A DNA stretch of 64,000 bases from Niebla homalea (taxonomy: Eukaryota > Ascomycota > Lecanoromycetes > Lecanorales > Ramalinaceae), in the NCBI GenBank assembly GCA_019925105.1, contig JAHGAU010000014.1:496001-560000 (forward strand), in the 5' to 3' direction. This document shows positions 32,261-42,381 of this stretch, in pieces. Numbering within the stretch: the first letter of the stretch is position 1; each line of letters starts with the position of its first letter. A program made the translations under genes and the position numbers. Under the pieces are notes generated by a model, which saw nothing but the letters and a program-made list of their open reading frames with translations, had not been told where the DNA came from and did no database searches.

Positions 32261-33990
32261 CTAACATTTCAGCTCCGTGATCCACCAATTAGCGTGAGTT
32301 CGGCTTGCTTCGAATTTCTTCACGTCAGACTCCCGTAAGCCGTCCAAGGCGGATCGAATTCTTTGAGTCGCATCCCTCTTCTTGCTTTTGAATGCTTCTT
32401 GATCACTCCCCGAACGGGACTCCCATAGCACTTTCCCAGCGTGCGTGTAGGCCACCTCTAATTGTACCTGTGATATTTTTGTATGAAGGTGGCTATGTCT
32501 TTCGGCTGCTCTGAGAGCATCATTGCCATAATTCTCTGCCTGACGAAAACGCTGATCTATCTCTTTCGGTCCCACGCTCTCGAACGTCCTTTCCCTTTCC
32601 ACTTGGAGCTGGCGAATGTAAATTCTGAGATGGTCTTTCGTGGCTGATTGGCCAGATGATGGGAGGCGAAGTCGTGCCTGCCCCAGTAGGTCTTGCACTA
32701 AGATTAGATTCTGCGAGAGCTTGGCCTTGTCTATACGACGGTGTTTGAATATCTGATCGGCGCCCTCGTATAGGGTATCGCGCAGGGTATCCTGGGAAGC
32801 TTGAGCTAGTCTATCAGCAGTGTGCATGTCTTGTTGATGGAAAACCACAGTAGCTACATACTATTGTCTTGATGCCAGGTGCTGACATCACCATCCTGGA
32901 TCGACTTTGGTGAGTTCTCTAGAGTTGCAGGGATCTTTCGGTCAGGACGGTCTGTGCTACCCTGAGATGGTTGAGGTAGATGGCTGAGGTTTCCCTCGTA
33001 AGATTGCGTTGTGATAATATGTGGTTGCATGTTGAATAGGTATTCTCTTGCGAAAGCAGCCGCCGTTCCTGCAGCATAGTTGCGCCATTGAGGATCTTTG
33101 TGAGAGTCGGCAAAATCGGAAACACCTCTTATAACTAAGCCATGTGTGGCCGACACAAAAATAGCGCCCTCCATTTCGAAAAGCATTCCTTTGTGATTTT
33201 TGCGGCTGAGCCAATCGCGCTCCTTGGCGTCCATTATAAGCTTGTCCCCAGATAGAATCGTGCCAGTGTGAAAAACGACTTTATTATCTTGGCGCGGAGG
33301 GCGCTTTATTTGACGAGACTTCTTGCAACAATTGCAATTAGTGCTCGGATCCCCCTCGTGTTCGTACTCCGCGTCAAACAGAACATCTTGGTCACGTCCA
33401 GGGTGCTTGAAGTCGTCCAGCAGGCTAAGCCTGTCCAGATGTTCATCGATGCCAGAGTCCATTCCCCTTTGTTTCTTGTTCGTCATGATCGTTAAACCCT
33501 GCTTGAGTTTTGACTCTGTGCTATCCACCCATGTCAGCAGATGGGACTCTTTCCCTGGCAGACTTCTGCAGTGATCATGTCGTATGATATCAGGGCTACC
33601 GGGGTCCCCTAGTCCGACCACAACGTCACCAAGGTGGATGTCATCCAGAGCGTTTGGAGGCTGAGGCTGGCGAGGCACACCACCTCCAATACCCACAAAG
33701 AGGCAAATCTTCAGATTTGGAAAGCTTTGCCTGAGCGGCGCCACAAGTGCTTGAGCTGACGCTTGGCCACTCTCATTCAAGGGCATACAAGCGAGGACAA
33801 CATTGTGCTTGTTGAGATCGCCAAAGAGGTATGCGTTCGGGTCTGATGGATCCAATCTCGTTGAAGGTCGTTTATGAAAGTGATCGAGCATCATCGACGC
33901 AGCTAGTAACTCAACTTTCACCACCGCACAAAGCCATGCAACGGTGTAAGCCTCGGCCTTCAAGGCGAGCGTGGTCTCGCGGGATTCCAT
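32261..33990 (-). CDS. PNP/UDP-phosphorylase-domain protein with helical C-terminus (NLR-like N-module)
   Basis: Two frames join at a short intron: with donor GTATGT, exons 33990-32862 and 32829-32261 give 565 residues; a 61-nt intron from an upstream GTGATG also keeps frame. Residues about 10-330 are the nucleoside-phosphorylase fold seen at the N-terminus of many fungal NLR proteins: YTVAWLCAVVKVELLAASMM, LACMPLNESGQASAQALVAP, KICLFVGIGGGVPR, DIHLGDVVVG, MLFEMEGA and VIRGVSDFADSHKDPQW. The C-terminal 190 residues are charged and helical (HTADRLAQASQDTL, LRAAERHSHLHTKISQVQLE). No P-loop NACHT/NB-ARC or repeat domain is present. Such proteins may act in nucleotide signalling or allorecognition; function here is unproven. 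Confidence 0.82.
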
Positions 33991-34521
33991 AGGCGAGTAA
34001 ACGGAACGATTTGAATCGAGACCCTATGTGAGAAAGTAGAACAGCCGGCGCAGTGTAATCATGCACCTTTGATCGCAGTGAGTATCGCGCGTGTCTAATG
34101 ATTGACTCTAATGCAGAAGCAATTCGTGAGTGTAAAGTGAGCAAACTCGCAAAAAGTCTGAGGGGAGGACGATGAAAAATAAAGCCCCAATGATTAAATG
34201 ACTGGTAGACATACCAATCGGATGATGCGCGAAGCGCCTGAGGCAGAGGACTTCGTTGAGCCTCCTCAGTATCCTACCATTGGCCAGACATTTGTGTCTC
34301 TGCTACAAAGGGTTAGAACCTGGTCTGCATGAGACACAGTAGTCAAGAGCGTATCGTATCGCAGAATGATCCCTCCTCGGTACTAGACTGTGTTAGTGGC
34401 CCTGCATCCACTAGTGCTCCGTCAGGTAGCGAGGTCTTTATTGATTGATCCCACTTGGTTGACATTACGCCCTTGAAAGCCTTTCGCAGCCCAAATCCAG
34501 CGCTAGGAAGACAGAGATACC
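33991..34521. other. Intergenic, nothing recognised
   Basis: This contains the promoter of the PNP-domain gene and the 3' end of the DUF6594 gene (both minus strand). No repeat or gene was seen. Confidence 0.35.
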
Positions 34522-35542
34522 TTAATTATTGTTGTTCGAGAGGAAAACGACCAGAACAGCTGCATAGCCTGCAGAGGCGACCATAATCTGCTCATTGGAG
34601 GCTTTCGATACAAGCGATACGAGCAAGGAGAAGACTATGATGCACACCGACACTGTTACCAGTTGAGCCTCGCTTTTTGATTGGTGTGACAGAATGACCA
34701 GAGGCACCACAAGAAAACCACCTGCCAGTAAAGCAACCACGAATTTGGTCATGTATTCTGCAATGCGAGCGGTATTTTGGTAGTCTCGTTTGAGGTTGGC
34801 CTCAAGGTCCACTGCAGAATCATGAGCCTCTGGCGTGAGACTGTTGTGTTTTTTTTGGCGTATGAAGAACCAGAAGCGGCGAAAGACTTTACGAAAGTAA
34901 TGCTGCAAAATGTCTCTTGGTCCAGTCCGACGGGCCAAGTCAACTCTCACAAGTCTTGTCTTGAATTTTTCGATAGGGTTGAAGTCATTTCGACGATTTG
35001 ATTGCATACTGTTGTCAGCTAAAGCAAATGTCTCCATCATCATAAGGTTGTTGAATGAGGCTAAGGCGTCGTCTTGAACCAGTATCAGTTAGATCAGGGC
35101 TTCTGAGAACTTCCTGCGTACCGTACTGCTTTAAAAGACCACGCAGTCTTTCGATCAGTCTTTCGTCAATGGCTTCCCCTGTCTGCGCATTGCCATCCCA
35201 TTTCGCTTGCTTTAGAGCTAGTCTATCGGCGGCTTTATGCGAATTGTCGAAATTCAACCCTGCTTGGAAGATTTGATGATCTATCTTCTCAATCTCTTTT
35301 TCGAGAAAGCGAAGGTTCAGTAGATGAGCCGTTCTGAACCTTCGGAAGCCAAAAAGTGTGAAGTAATTGTCGTCGGTGGCATCATGCCATACTTTTCGAA
35401 ACGCTTCTATAGCATCTAGAGCGGTAGATCCTGTCCCAGACGACGTCGGTGCATGAGCAGTGTTCTGAGTCTGAGCATCTTGGGCATTACCAGGGGCTGG
35501 CTCAGCCAAAGTTTGACTGCTCCTTAGAGGAGGAACGGACAT
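34522..35542 (-). CDS. DUF6594 membrane protein
   Basis: Exons 35542-35122 and 35060-34522, with a 61-nt intron (donor GTACGC, branch CTAACTGAT, acceptor CTTAG), give 319 residues. Without this intron the two halves appear as separate overlapping frames. The N-terminal half has FTLFGFRRFRTAHLLNLRFL, EKEIEKIDHQ and ERLRGLLKQY, the helical region common to DUF6594. The C-terminal end carries two or three membrane spans (FVVALLAGGFLVVPLVILS, LVTVSVCIIVFSLLVSLVS, IMVASAGYAAVLVVFLS), as usual in the family. DUF6594 proteins are abundant in filamentous fungi and often sit near HET/NLR genes; their function is unknown. It shares a 646-bp divergent region with THO1. Confidence 0.85.
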
Positions 35543-36188
35543 GTGGACCCGATTGAGCTCCTGAAGGTTGCGGACCGTGGCGGTCTAGGGCCTTGAGATA
35601 GGGTTTGACCGTTTGTTAGCGATGCGTCCACAGCTTTTACCGTAATTAATGTCAGACGAAAACCATCTGTAATTCTCGTTCGGCTATTTACCGGTAACAA
35701 AGGGCTTTATCTGAAATATTTAGGTATTATATGACTAAGCATGATCGTATACTATGTTCAGAAAGCTTGGCCATTTACTTCTTAGACGGAAATTGGGTCT
35801 GAAAGTGTAATTACGGTAGACTACTGTGCACGCACCGCTATTAAACGTACCCACTCAGAAAAATACATGATTACTAAGCTCAGCGGAATCCTCCGCTCAT
35901 CATCTGCAGCCCTGGCGCGACTTCTTCACTTTTCAAGACTGTAGTTTGCATTCCTTCCACGTTCCTCACGTTGAAAACACAATGCGCGGCCAATTGTAAT
36001 CCTATTACAAATCAACCAGTCGCTCCAACTTTGTCATTATCCTTATCAAACTTTAATTCAACATTTGATCATATTGATTCCCCAATCGCAAAACCACAGC
36101 CTTATCTCTAGCTCATGCCACGACACCGTCCATTCAATCCTACAAGTGGACCAAAATCCAGCGCCAATTCAATTGCTCCTCTTCAAAC
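35543..36188. promoter_or_regulatory. Divergent region between DUF6594 gene and THO1
   Basis: It holds both promoters. It contains an 11-bp inverted repeat (TACCGTAATTA at 35638-35648, complement at 35808-35818) and a TTACCGGTAA palindrome near 35689 between the arms. Whether these are regulatory or a worn mobile element is unknown. Confidence 0.45.
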
Positions 36189-36938
36189 ATGTCTTACACA
36201 AAGCTCAAAAATGCGGAGCTGGAAGAACTTCTCAAAGAACGCGGCCTCACTCATACCGGCAAGAAGGCAGAGCTCGTCGCACGGCTCACAGAAGACGATG
36301 CCGGCAAGACAGGCGGCAATGCGCCAAAGACTAGTGATCAGACGGCGTTAAAGGATGATGAAGCATCTGCACCGGCCCCAGTAGCCGCTGCGCAAGCCGC
36401 AGGCGGCGCCGGCAAACAAGTCCCTAATCCAACGGCAGTACCAAACCAAAAAGTCGCGGAGCCAGATCCTTCGAAGACGGATGACCTGACAATTGCCGCT
36501 GCCCCCTCGGCGAACGGTGCTGAAAGTAAAACAGACGAAGCCACAGCGCCCGCACCAGAGAAGGATTTCTCTTCGGGGCTCAAGTCAACAACGGTGGATG
36601 ACGAGCTCGCGAAACGCCAGAAGCGCGCGGCGCGCTTCGGGATCGATCAGAGTGATGATAAGAAAGATGACGATGCGTTGAAGGCGCTGGAGCGGGCAAA
36701 GAAATTTGGGACGGATACGCAGGCGGTCAAAGGGCTGGATGCCGCGTTGCCAGAGAAGCGCAGGGTTGGCAAAAGGGGAAGAGGCCGTGATGATGAAGAA
36801 GGTGGTGGAGGTGAGCGGAGAGGCGGAGGAAAGAGATCGAGGGTCCAGGAGGGTGGTGGAGGCCGCGGCAGCCGCGGGGCTGGGTTGAATGAAAAGGATA
36901 GGCTGGCGGCCGAGGCGAGGAAGAAGAGGTTCGCTTGA
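36189..36938 (+). CDS. THO1: SAP-domain protein, THO1/SARNP (CIP29) orthologue
   Basis: A single-exon gene of 249 residues. The first 35 residues are a SAP DNA/RNA-binding motif (YTKLKNAELEELLKERGL, GKKAELVARL). A low-complexity Ala/Pro linker follows. The conserved C-terminal block has DELAKRQKRAARFG and ALERAKKFG, the paired RAxRFG/RAKKFG motifs of the yeast Tho1 and human SARNP C-terminal region, which bind the RNA helicase Sub2/UAP56. It ends in a Gly/Arg-rich tail (RGRGRDDEEGGGG, GGGRGSRGAG) and KDRLAAEARKKRF. The protein acts in the nucleus in packaging mRNA for export with TREX. Confidence 0.92.
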   Translation: MSYTKLKNAELEELLKERGLTHTGKKAELVARLTEDDAGKTGGNAPKTSDQTALKDDEASAPAPVAAAQAAGGAGKQVPNPTAVPNQKVAEPDPSKTDDLTIAAAPSANGAESKTDEATAPAPEKDFSSGLKSTTVDDELAKRQKRAARFGIDQSDDKKDDDALKALERAKKFGTDTQAVKGLDAALPEKRRVGKRGRGRDDEEGGGGERRGGGKRSRVQEGGGGRGSRGAGLNEKDRLAAEARKKRFA

Positions 36939-37675
36939 AGGCGGTGGTTCCAAAGCGCTTTTCTATCTAGAGAGCGGCATGCCCAATACATCGAAGTAAT
37001 CTCAGGCAGCTTTGAGCCGTCATTCGACCAGGTTTGAAATCTTATGTCTGCCATCCTGGTCCGGCACATTCTCGCTTGTCCATCAGTCTCCCGACCTCAA
37101 TCACGCGACTTTCGCTTCCCTCCCTTAATTGTAGTGTCATCCTGGTAGCAACGTACGTCAAGTGATACAAAAAGCTTCTGAGATCGATCGACCGCACACC
37201 GAAATATCTTCTTGCCGTTTACATTCTGTACTCTTGTGACAAGAGCAATGGGTCATCATTTTGGTTTGGGAGGTGAGCGAGCCTTTCGAGCCTTTATAGG
37301 CTTGAGCTTGCGTGGTACATGAGGCAATGGGAATGTGTAGTAGGCATTCAGGATGGCCCTTGGTAGGATTTGTAGACTGCCTTGTACTGCTTACGGAATT
37401 AAGGTCTGATCTCGGCAATAAGGGTGGTCCCGAAAGATGACTGAGCAAGGGACGAGATTCTGGTGGGTAGAGAATGATTGATTGATCTAGCTAAGGAAAA
37501 AAAAGACTGTAAATACGCCCCGAAGCAGAATCGCTCCTTCCACTAATCCACTGGTCCCTCATTATCACCGCGGTGCCACGGGCCATCGTGAGGAGTTTGC
37601 CTTCCTATACAAATCTTGTGCGAAACCGATCAACTGTTGGTAGCCATGCCAAGTCACTACGAAACGTAGGCTGTC
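36939..37675. other. Intergenic, nothing recognised
   Basis: This lies between THO1 and the GTPase gene, both plus strand; it should hold the 3' end of the first and the promoter of the second. No gene or RNA was recognised. Confidence 0.35.
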
Positions 37676-39223
37676 ATGCCTCGAGATCCTCTAATCGGTC
37701 TTGTGGGCAAACCGTCTTCGGGGAAAAGCACCACCTTGAACAGGTTGGCAGTTTCCGCCTGCCCTTCAAGATAGAAATGACCTCAAGGACTCTAACGACT
37801 TGCTAGCCTCACTGACGCGAGCTCAAAAGTCGGCAAGTCTGAGCAGTGCTGTAGCCCTGCAAGCGACTGGGCTGACGAGACCTCCAGGCAATTTCCCGTA
37901 AGAGTCACCAGATATCGTTTATGTTGGTCGGCCAAATCCATTGACCTGATCCTCTACAGATTCACAACGATCGACCCACAAAGGGCCATTGGCTACCTCC
38001 AGATATCATGTGCATGCGCCAGATACGGTCTCTCAGACAAGTGCAAGCCGAATTACGGCTCCTGTGTGGATGGCAAGCGATCAGTCCCAATCGAGCTTCT
38101 GGATGTAGCTGGATTGGTCCCTGGGGCGCATGAAGGCAAAGGGTTAGGCAACAAATTCCTCGACGACTTGAGGCATGCCGATGCCTTGGTCCATGTCGTC
38201 GATGTTAGCGGGACGACTGACTCAGAAGGCAAGGCGACAAGAGGGTACGATCCCGCGCAGGACATCGTATGGTTGAGGAGCGAGATCGTCAGTTGGATCG
38301 AGGGCAACCTGCTCGAGAAATGGGGCTCGATAAAACGCCGCCACGTTGCCACAAGTATGCCGCCGTCTCCTCGCCTCTCCTCCCCTCTTCAACTCGATCC
38401 ATCGGCAACTGACAACATCTAGAAGCCAACCCCGTCGAAACCCTCCAAAACCAATTCTCCGGCTACGGCTCCACCCCCACCACCGTGGCCCGCACGCTCG
38501 ACCGCCTGAAGCTGAAAGAACCTCTCGAAACCTGGTCCAACGAGACCATCTCCACCGTCGTGCAGACTTTCACCGACGAGAAATTCCCTACCGTCTTCGC
38601 GCTCAACAAAATCGATCATCCAGACGCGGACAAGAATATTTCAAAGATCGCGAAGATGCAGGATCCGCAGTCGATTGTGTTGTGCTCTGCTATTTCCGAG
38701 ATCTTTCTCAGAAAATTGGCGAAGCAGGGTTTTGTGAAATACATCGAGGGCAGCGAGTACGTGGACACAAGGGAAGATCTGGTGGAGATGGGGGAGCCCG
38801 ACGGTGGTGGATTGAAGGAGATGGATGAGAAATTGAAGACACGAATTGAGAATTTGAAGGACATGGTGCTGTACCGCTTTGGGTCAACAGGGGTGGTGCA
38901 GGTATTATCGAGGGCCGCAGAATTATTGGGCTTGGTCCCCGTGTTTCCTGTCAAGAATATGAATGGCTTTGGGGCTGGCGGAGGGAGCAATGCGGTTTTC
39001 CGGGATTGTGTATTGGTGAAGAAAGGGACGACTGTGAAGGATTGCGGGAGAAAGGTGATGGGTGATGCACCACTGGCTTACGTTGAGGAGGCTGGAGGGA
39101 TACGGGTATCCGAGGATGAGGTGGTGGAAGTTGGCAAGCACGATGTGGGTCTTTCTGCATTGATGGAAACGACATTTGGTTGCTCATGCTATACAGATAT
39201 TATCGTTCAAAGTGGGCCGATAG
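37676..39223 (+). CDS. OBG/YchF-like GTPase, YGR210C type
   Basis: Six exons, 37676-37743, 37807-37832, 37888-37897 (10 nt), 37960-38354, 38423-39144 and 39197-39223, give 415 residues. The second intron starts with GC instead of GT (CG then GCAAGT). Joining through the 10-nt exon is needed to build [20 protein letters not shown], the conserved switch region. Other motifs: the P-loop [33 protein letters not shown] (G3), LNKID (G4) and CSAISE (G5). The C-terminus is the TGS-like domain ending [16 protein letters not shown] and, after the last intron, ILSFKVGR. The family belongs to the OBG/YchF GTPases linked to ribosomes and translation; its cellular role in fungi is poorly known. Confidence 0.93.
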
Positions 39224-39387
39224 CGATACTTGTGTCAAAAGGTCATAAGCAATTATGGAGCAAACAATCCAGACAACAGGCAACGTATGTTTGTCCACGT
39301 TCGCATGCCGTCAAGCTAGTTCTGGGGCTTTTGTGGGGATCTTAAGAACGCCTTTTCGCCAGCGGTAATACATCGGATGTATGCTGG

Positions 39388-39784
39388 CTAATGCCCCCTC
39401 TGTGTCCAATTCATTAACAACGCAAATACCCTAAAATACCACTCAACGGCTACTTACCTGCCCCCTCTCATCGTTCATCCCAATCACCGGCTTCGGTGCC
39501 TCTGGATGATCCTCCTTCGCTTTCTTATTCTGGTTCCCCTTATCCTCTTCCGTAGTCGCTTGGCTGTGTCCTTCGGACCCCGCAGCTCGATCGGCTGTCC
39601 CTGATTTCGAAGCTGACACCTGGATGTTGCCGTGGTCATCGCGGTTCGTGGCATGCTCCGATGGCTGCCGACCTTGCCAATCCGAGGTGCCGCTGGCGTA
39701 ATGACGTGTGGCGACCGTGGAGGCGCGAAGGGTGTGAGTGAGGGAGAGAACGCCGAGGCGCGTGGGTGTGGTGAGTAATAACAT
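39388..39784 (-). CDS. Small mitochondrial-type conserved fungal protein
   Basis: Exons 39784-39458 and 39399-39388 (only 12 nt, encoding Arg-Gly-His and the stop) give 112 residues. The N-terminus is basic with hydrophobic and hydroxyl residues and no acids (MLLLTTPTRLGVLSLTHTLR, then ATRHYASG), a good mitochondrial presequence with a likely cleavage before YASG. The rest is hydrophilic and Lys/Glu-rich, ending KPVIGMNDERGQRGH. The GMNDERG motif close to the end is something I remember from small conserved proteins in many ascomycetes, of unknown function. The short last exon is inferred from a good GTAAGT donor and an ACAG acceptor. Its 3' end faces the GTPase gene. Confidence 0.68.
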
Positions 39785-39963
39785 GGTGCTGCCTCCTAGG
39801 AAACGATTCGCTCCTGTCTGAGGTTGATGGTGCTATGGAAGTTCGGTGCGGGCGATGCTTTGAGAGAAGAGCTTGAAATGCCGTCATACGTCACAGATCG
39901 CTCCTAGGTTTCGCCGAGATTGGTGGCAATTTTTGGAATTACATGTTGAAACAGTAAACAAAG

Positions 39964-41439
39964 ATGCATTGGGAAACATTGTCGATCCCGCAACTGTCCT
40001 CCTGGGTTCAGCTAAATAACGTGGAGCTCCATGGCGTTGCATTTGCTGATGGCCATTATGGCTCTGGCGTCTTTGCGGCCAGAAATTTCTTAGGTGAGGA
40101 ACAAGTTTTGATGACCATTCCGCAGGAGCTTGTATTGTCACTTGAAAATGTGTGGGTCTGTGCGAAAAGCGACAGGCATCTTTTACAAATCTTGGAAAGC
40201 CTTGGAAACTTCTCCAGAGTACGGCATCCCCAAGGCGAGATATGATATGGATTGTGCCAATTGTTGCTGGCTAATGAGTGCAAGACTGCTCGGGGAGCCA
40301 TTTTGATATTTCTACTGCTACAACTCACCCACAATATGACCAATGGTGCTGTGGGCATGGCCAATCCGTTCTGCCAATACTTGAGATTTCTACCGCGACA
40401 AATACCACTGCCCACCTTTTGGAACGAAGATGAGCGAGCGCTGATTGTCGGAACATCGCTCGAGGTTGCGCTAAAAACCAAGCTGAAGTCTCTAGAACGC
40501 GAGTTCGATCTTGTGCGAGAGAACACTGCTGGGATCGAGTGGTGCAAAAAATACTGGTGGAGTGCAGAATCAGAGCTGACAATTGAAGACTGGAAGTATG
40601 TAGACGCGGCTTACAGATCGCGTGCGCTGGATCTCCCAGGAACTGGACATTCGACCGTGCCGTGCATTGATATGGCAAACCATGCGTCAGGGACAGAGAC
40701 TAGTGCTGTGTACGAGACCGACAGCAATGGCAATGCAATCCTCGTACTGTACGCCGGCAAGACAGTCAAGATTGGGGACGAGGTGACGATCACGTACGGA
40801 GATGAGAAAGGAGCATGCGAGATGATTTTTTCATATGGTTTCCTTGAAGAGGACCGAACTTTCGCGAAGGAATTGTTTCTGGATTTGGACATAGCAGATG
40901 ATGATCCACTAAGGATGGCAAAGAAAGCTGCCTCAAAGTCTCCGCCGGGCTTTCGTCTCTTCGCCAAGGGGGAGCTGGTGGGATGGGAAAGCGACTTCGT
41001 CTGGTTGCTGTGCATCAATGAAGAGGATGGGCTGGAATTCCAATTGATGGAGACTAGCGAAGGCGAGAGACAGATATGCACTTTCTGGAAAGAGCAAGAA
41101 GTCTCCGATCCTGCCAAATTCCAACAATTGCTTGAGAAAGATGAAATGTGGGACGTCTTCCAGCTGCGCGCCATCACCACGCTTCAAGCACGTGTGGAAA
41201 CGCAGCTGATGAGGCTCAGTGCTGCCGAAGAAGATGTCCGAAAAATGCAAGAGCACGGCGACATTCGAGCGGAGCCCGAAGGACTTGCCATGGAACTGAG
41301 GGACTTGGAGGAAAGTCTTTTGCTGGCCGCCTATCAGAGTTTCGAAGACTCCAAGAATAGAGTGATCGACTCGGAAGCAGTGCAGGCTTATTTGAGACGG
41401 GTAACCCTCGGGCCAAGAGAGCCAAGTGCAAGCCGATGA
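39964..41439 (+). CDS. SET-domain lysine methyltransferase (RuBisCO-LSMT/SETD6-like)
   Basis: Exons 39964-40218 and 40285-41439 with a 66-nt intron give 469 residues. The SET domain is split as in this class: GVFAARNFLGEEQVLMTIPQ near the start; an inserted helical region (NPFCQYLRFLPRQIPLPTFW, WWSAESELTIEDWKYVDAAY, RALDLP); then VPCIDMANHAS, IGDEVTITYGDEKGACEMIF and SYGFLEED, with the cofactor-binding NHA and the catalytic Tyr of TYGD. The C-terminal helical part is the Rubis-subs-bind region. Members methylate lysines of non-histone proteins such as ribosomal or elongation factors; the target here is unknown. The last few codons fall inside a locally duplicated sequence that runs on past the stop. 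Confidence 0.9.
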
Positions 41440-41614
41440 TAGGGACGACTTCTCTTGAGGGTGTGCGGATTGCTGAATCATCTTGGACAGGTACAGGGCG
41501 GTGAAGGCCAAAATGCAAGCTGATGAACTGTCTTCCACAAATACATGGCGGTGAGGGCCAAAGTGCAAGCTGATGATGAGGACGACTTCTCCTGAGGGTG
41601 TGCTGACTGCTGAA
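41419..41614. repeat. Local duplications at the 3' end of the SET gene
   Basis: A segment of about 58 bp at 41419-41476 recurs at 41557-41614 with few changes. A related shorter copy begins near 41506 and again near 41556 (GGCCAAA then TGCAAGCTGATGA). The first copy covers the C-terminal codons and stop of the SET-domain gene. Confidence 0.7.
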
Positions 41615-42381
41615 ATCAACAGATTGGGTTCGAGGCTGTGCCTGCAGGGCTTGGGCTTGGAAGTCACAAAGTCACACTCTTGATTTCTCAACAAGAAAAG
41701 TAAGGTTTTTTTTTGTTGTCACTGGCACGTTGTGAAGATGCAAGTTGGCTCGAACGAGCCAGGTTTCAAATGCATTCAAATGCAGCTGCGGCAATGCTTA
41801 AAGTCCGTCCGGGAGAGACCGTGGGGAGCGATTGGTTGGACTTGCTTTGTCATGTGGTCCCTTCGCCCCGCATTCAGAATCGCCAGCATGATTAGCACCC
41901 CGGCTGGTCCTGGAGGTGGCGCTAGCCAACCACTCCGGGTAAGTACGTGCACAATCTGATGGAGAATACAGTAAAGCGCATCCATGAGAGACCAATGAGA
42001 AGACGGTGATTCGGTGCCATTCCTGCCAAGCTGCTGCCAATCCTTTTGAGTTCAACTTTCTAAATACCGAATCGCTCTGGAACCCGCATAAAGCTCTCCT
42101 TAGTGAGCATGATGGTCAAGTGCTCGGATCTTGCAATGCGAACTGTTCGAGTGGACGGAGATGGGCCCCATGACCTCATACTGTATCATTCAGCAACTCT
42201 GCTCCTTTAACTTCCGTCTCTGCATATCCTCGACACCCTCTCGGAAATGTATAGGATAAAGTGTTTACATTTGGTAAATAAGGTATTGCATTGATTACTT
42301 TTAAAGTTGCCTACTGTACGATTGCCACAAATGTGGCTTCTCTTTATTGTTGGAAAGTGTTCAAGTTCGTGATTTGCCAAC
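41615..42381. promoter_or_regulatory. Upstream region of the FacB/Cat8 regulator
   Basis: About 770 bp before the FacB/Cat8 start codon with no gene recognised. Short frames lack family resemblance. Its length suits a regulated transcription-factor promoter. Confidence 0.35.

Noticed and set aside
34985..35130. Apparent frameshift between two halves of the DUF6594 gene
   Set aside because: An intron with donor GTACGC, a CTAACTGAT branch site and a CTTAG acceptor restores one frame, so no frameshift is needed.
40933..41694. A 253-residue minus-strand frame overlapping the SET-domain gene
   Set aside because: It is the shadow of the SET gene; its sequence has no domain, while the plus strand carries all the SET motifs.
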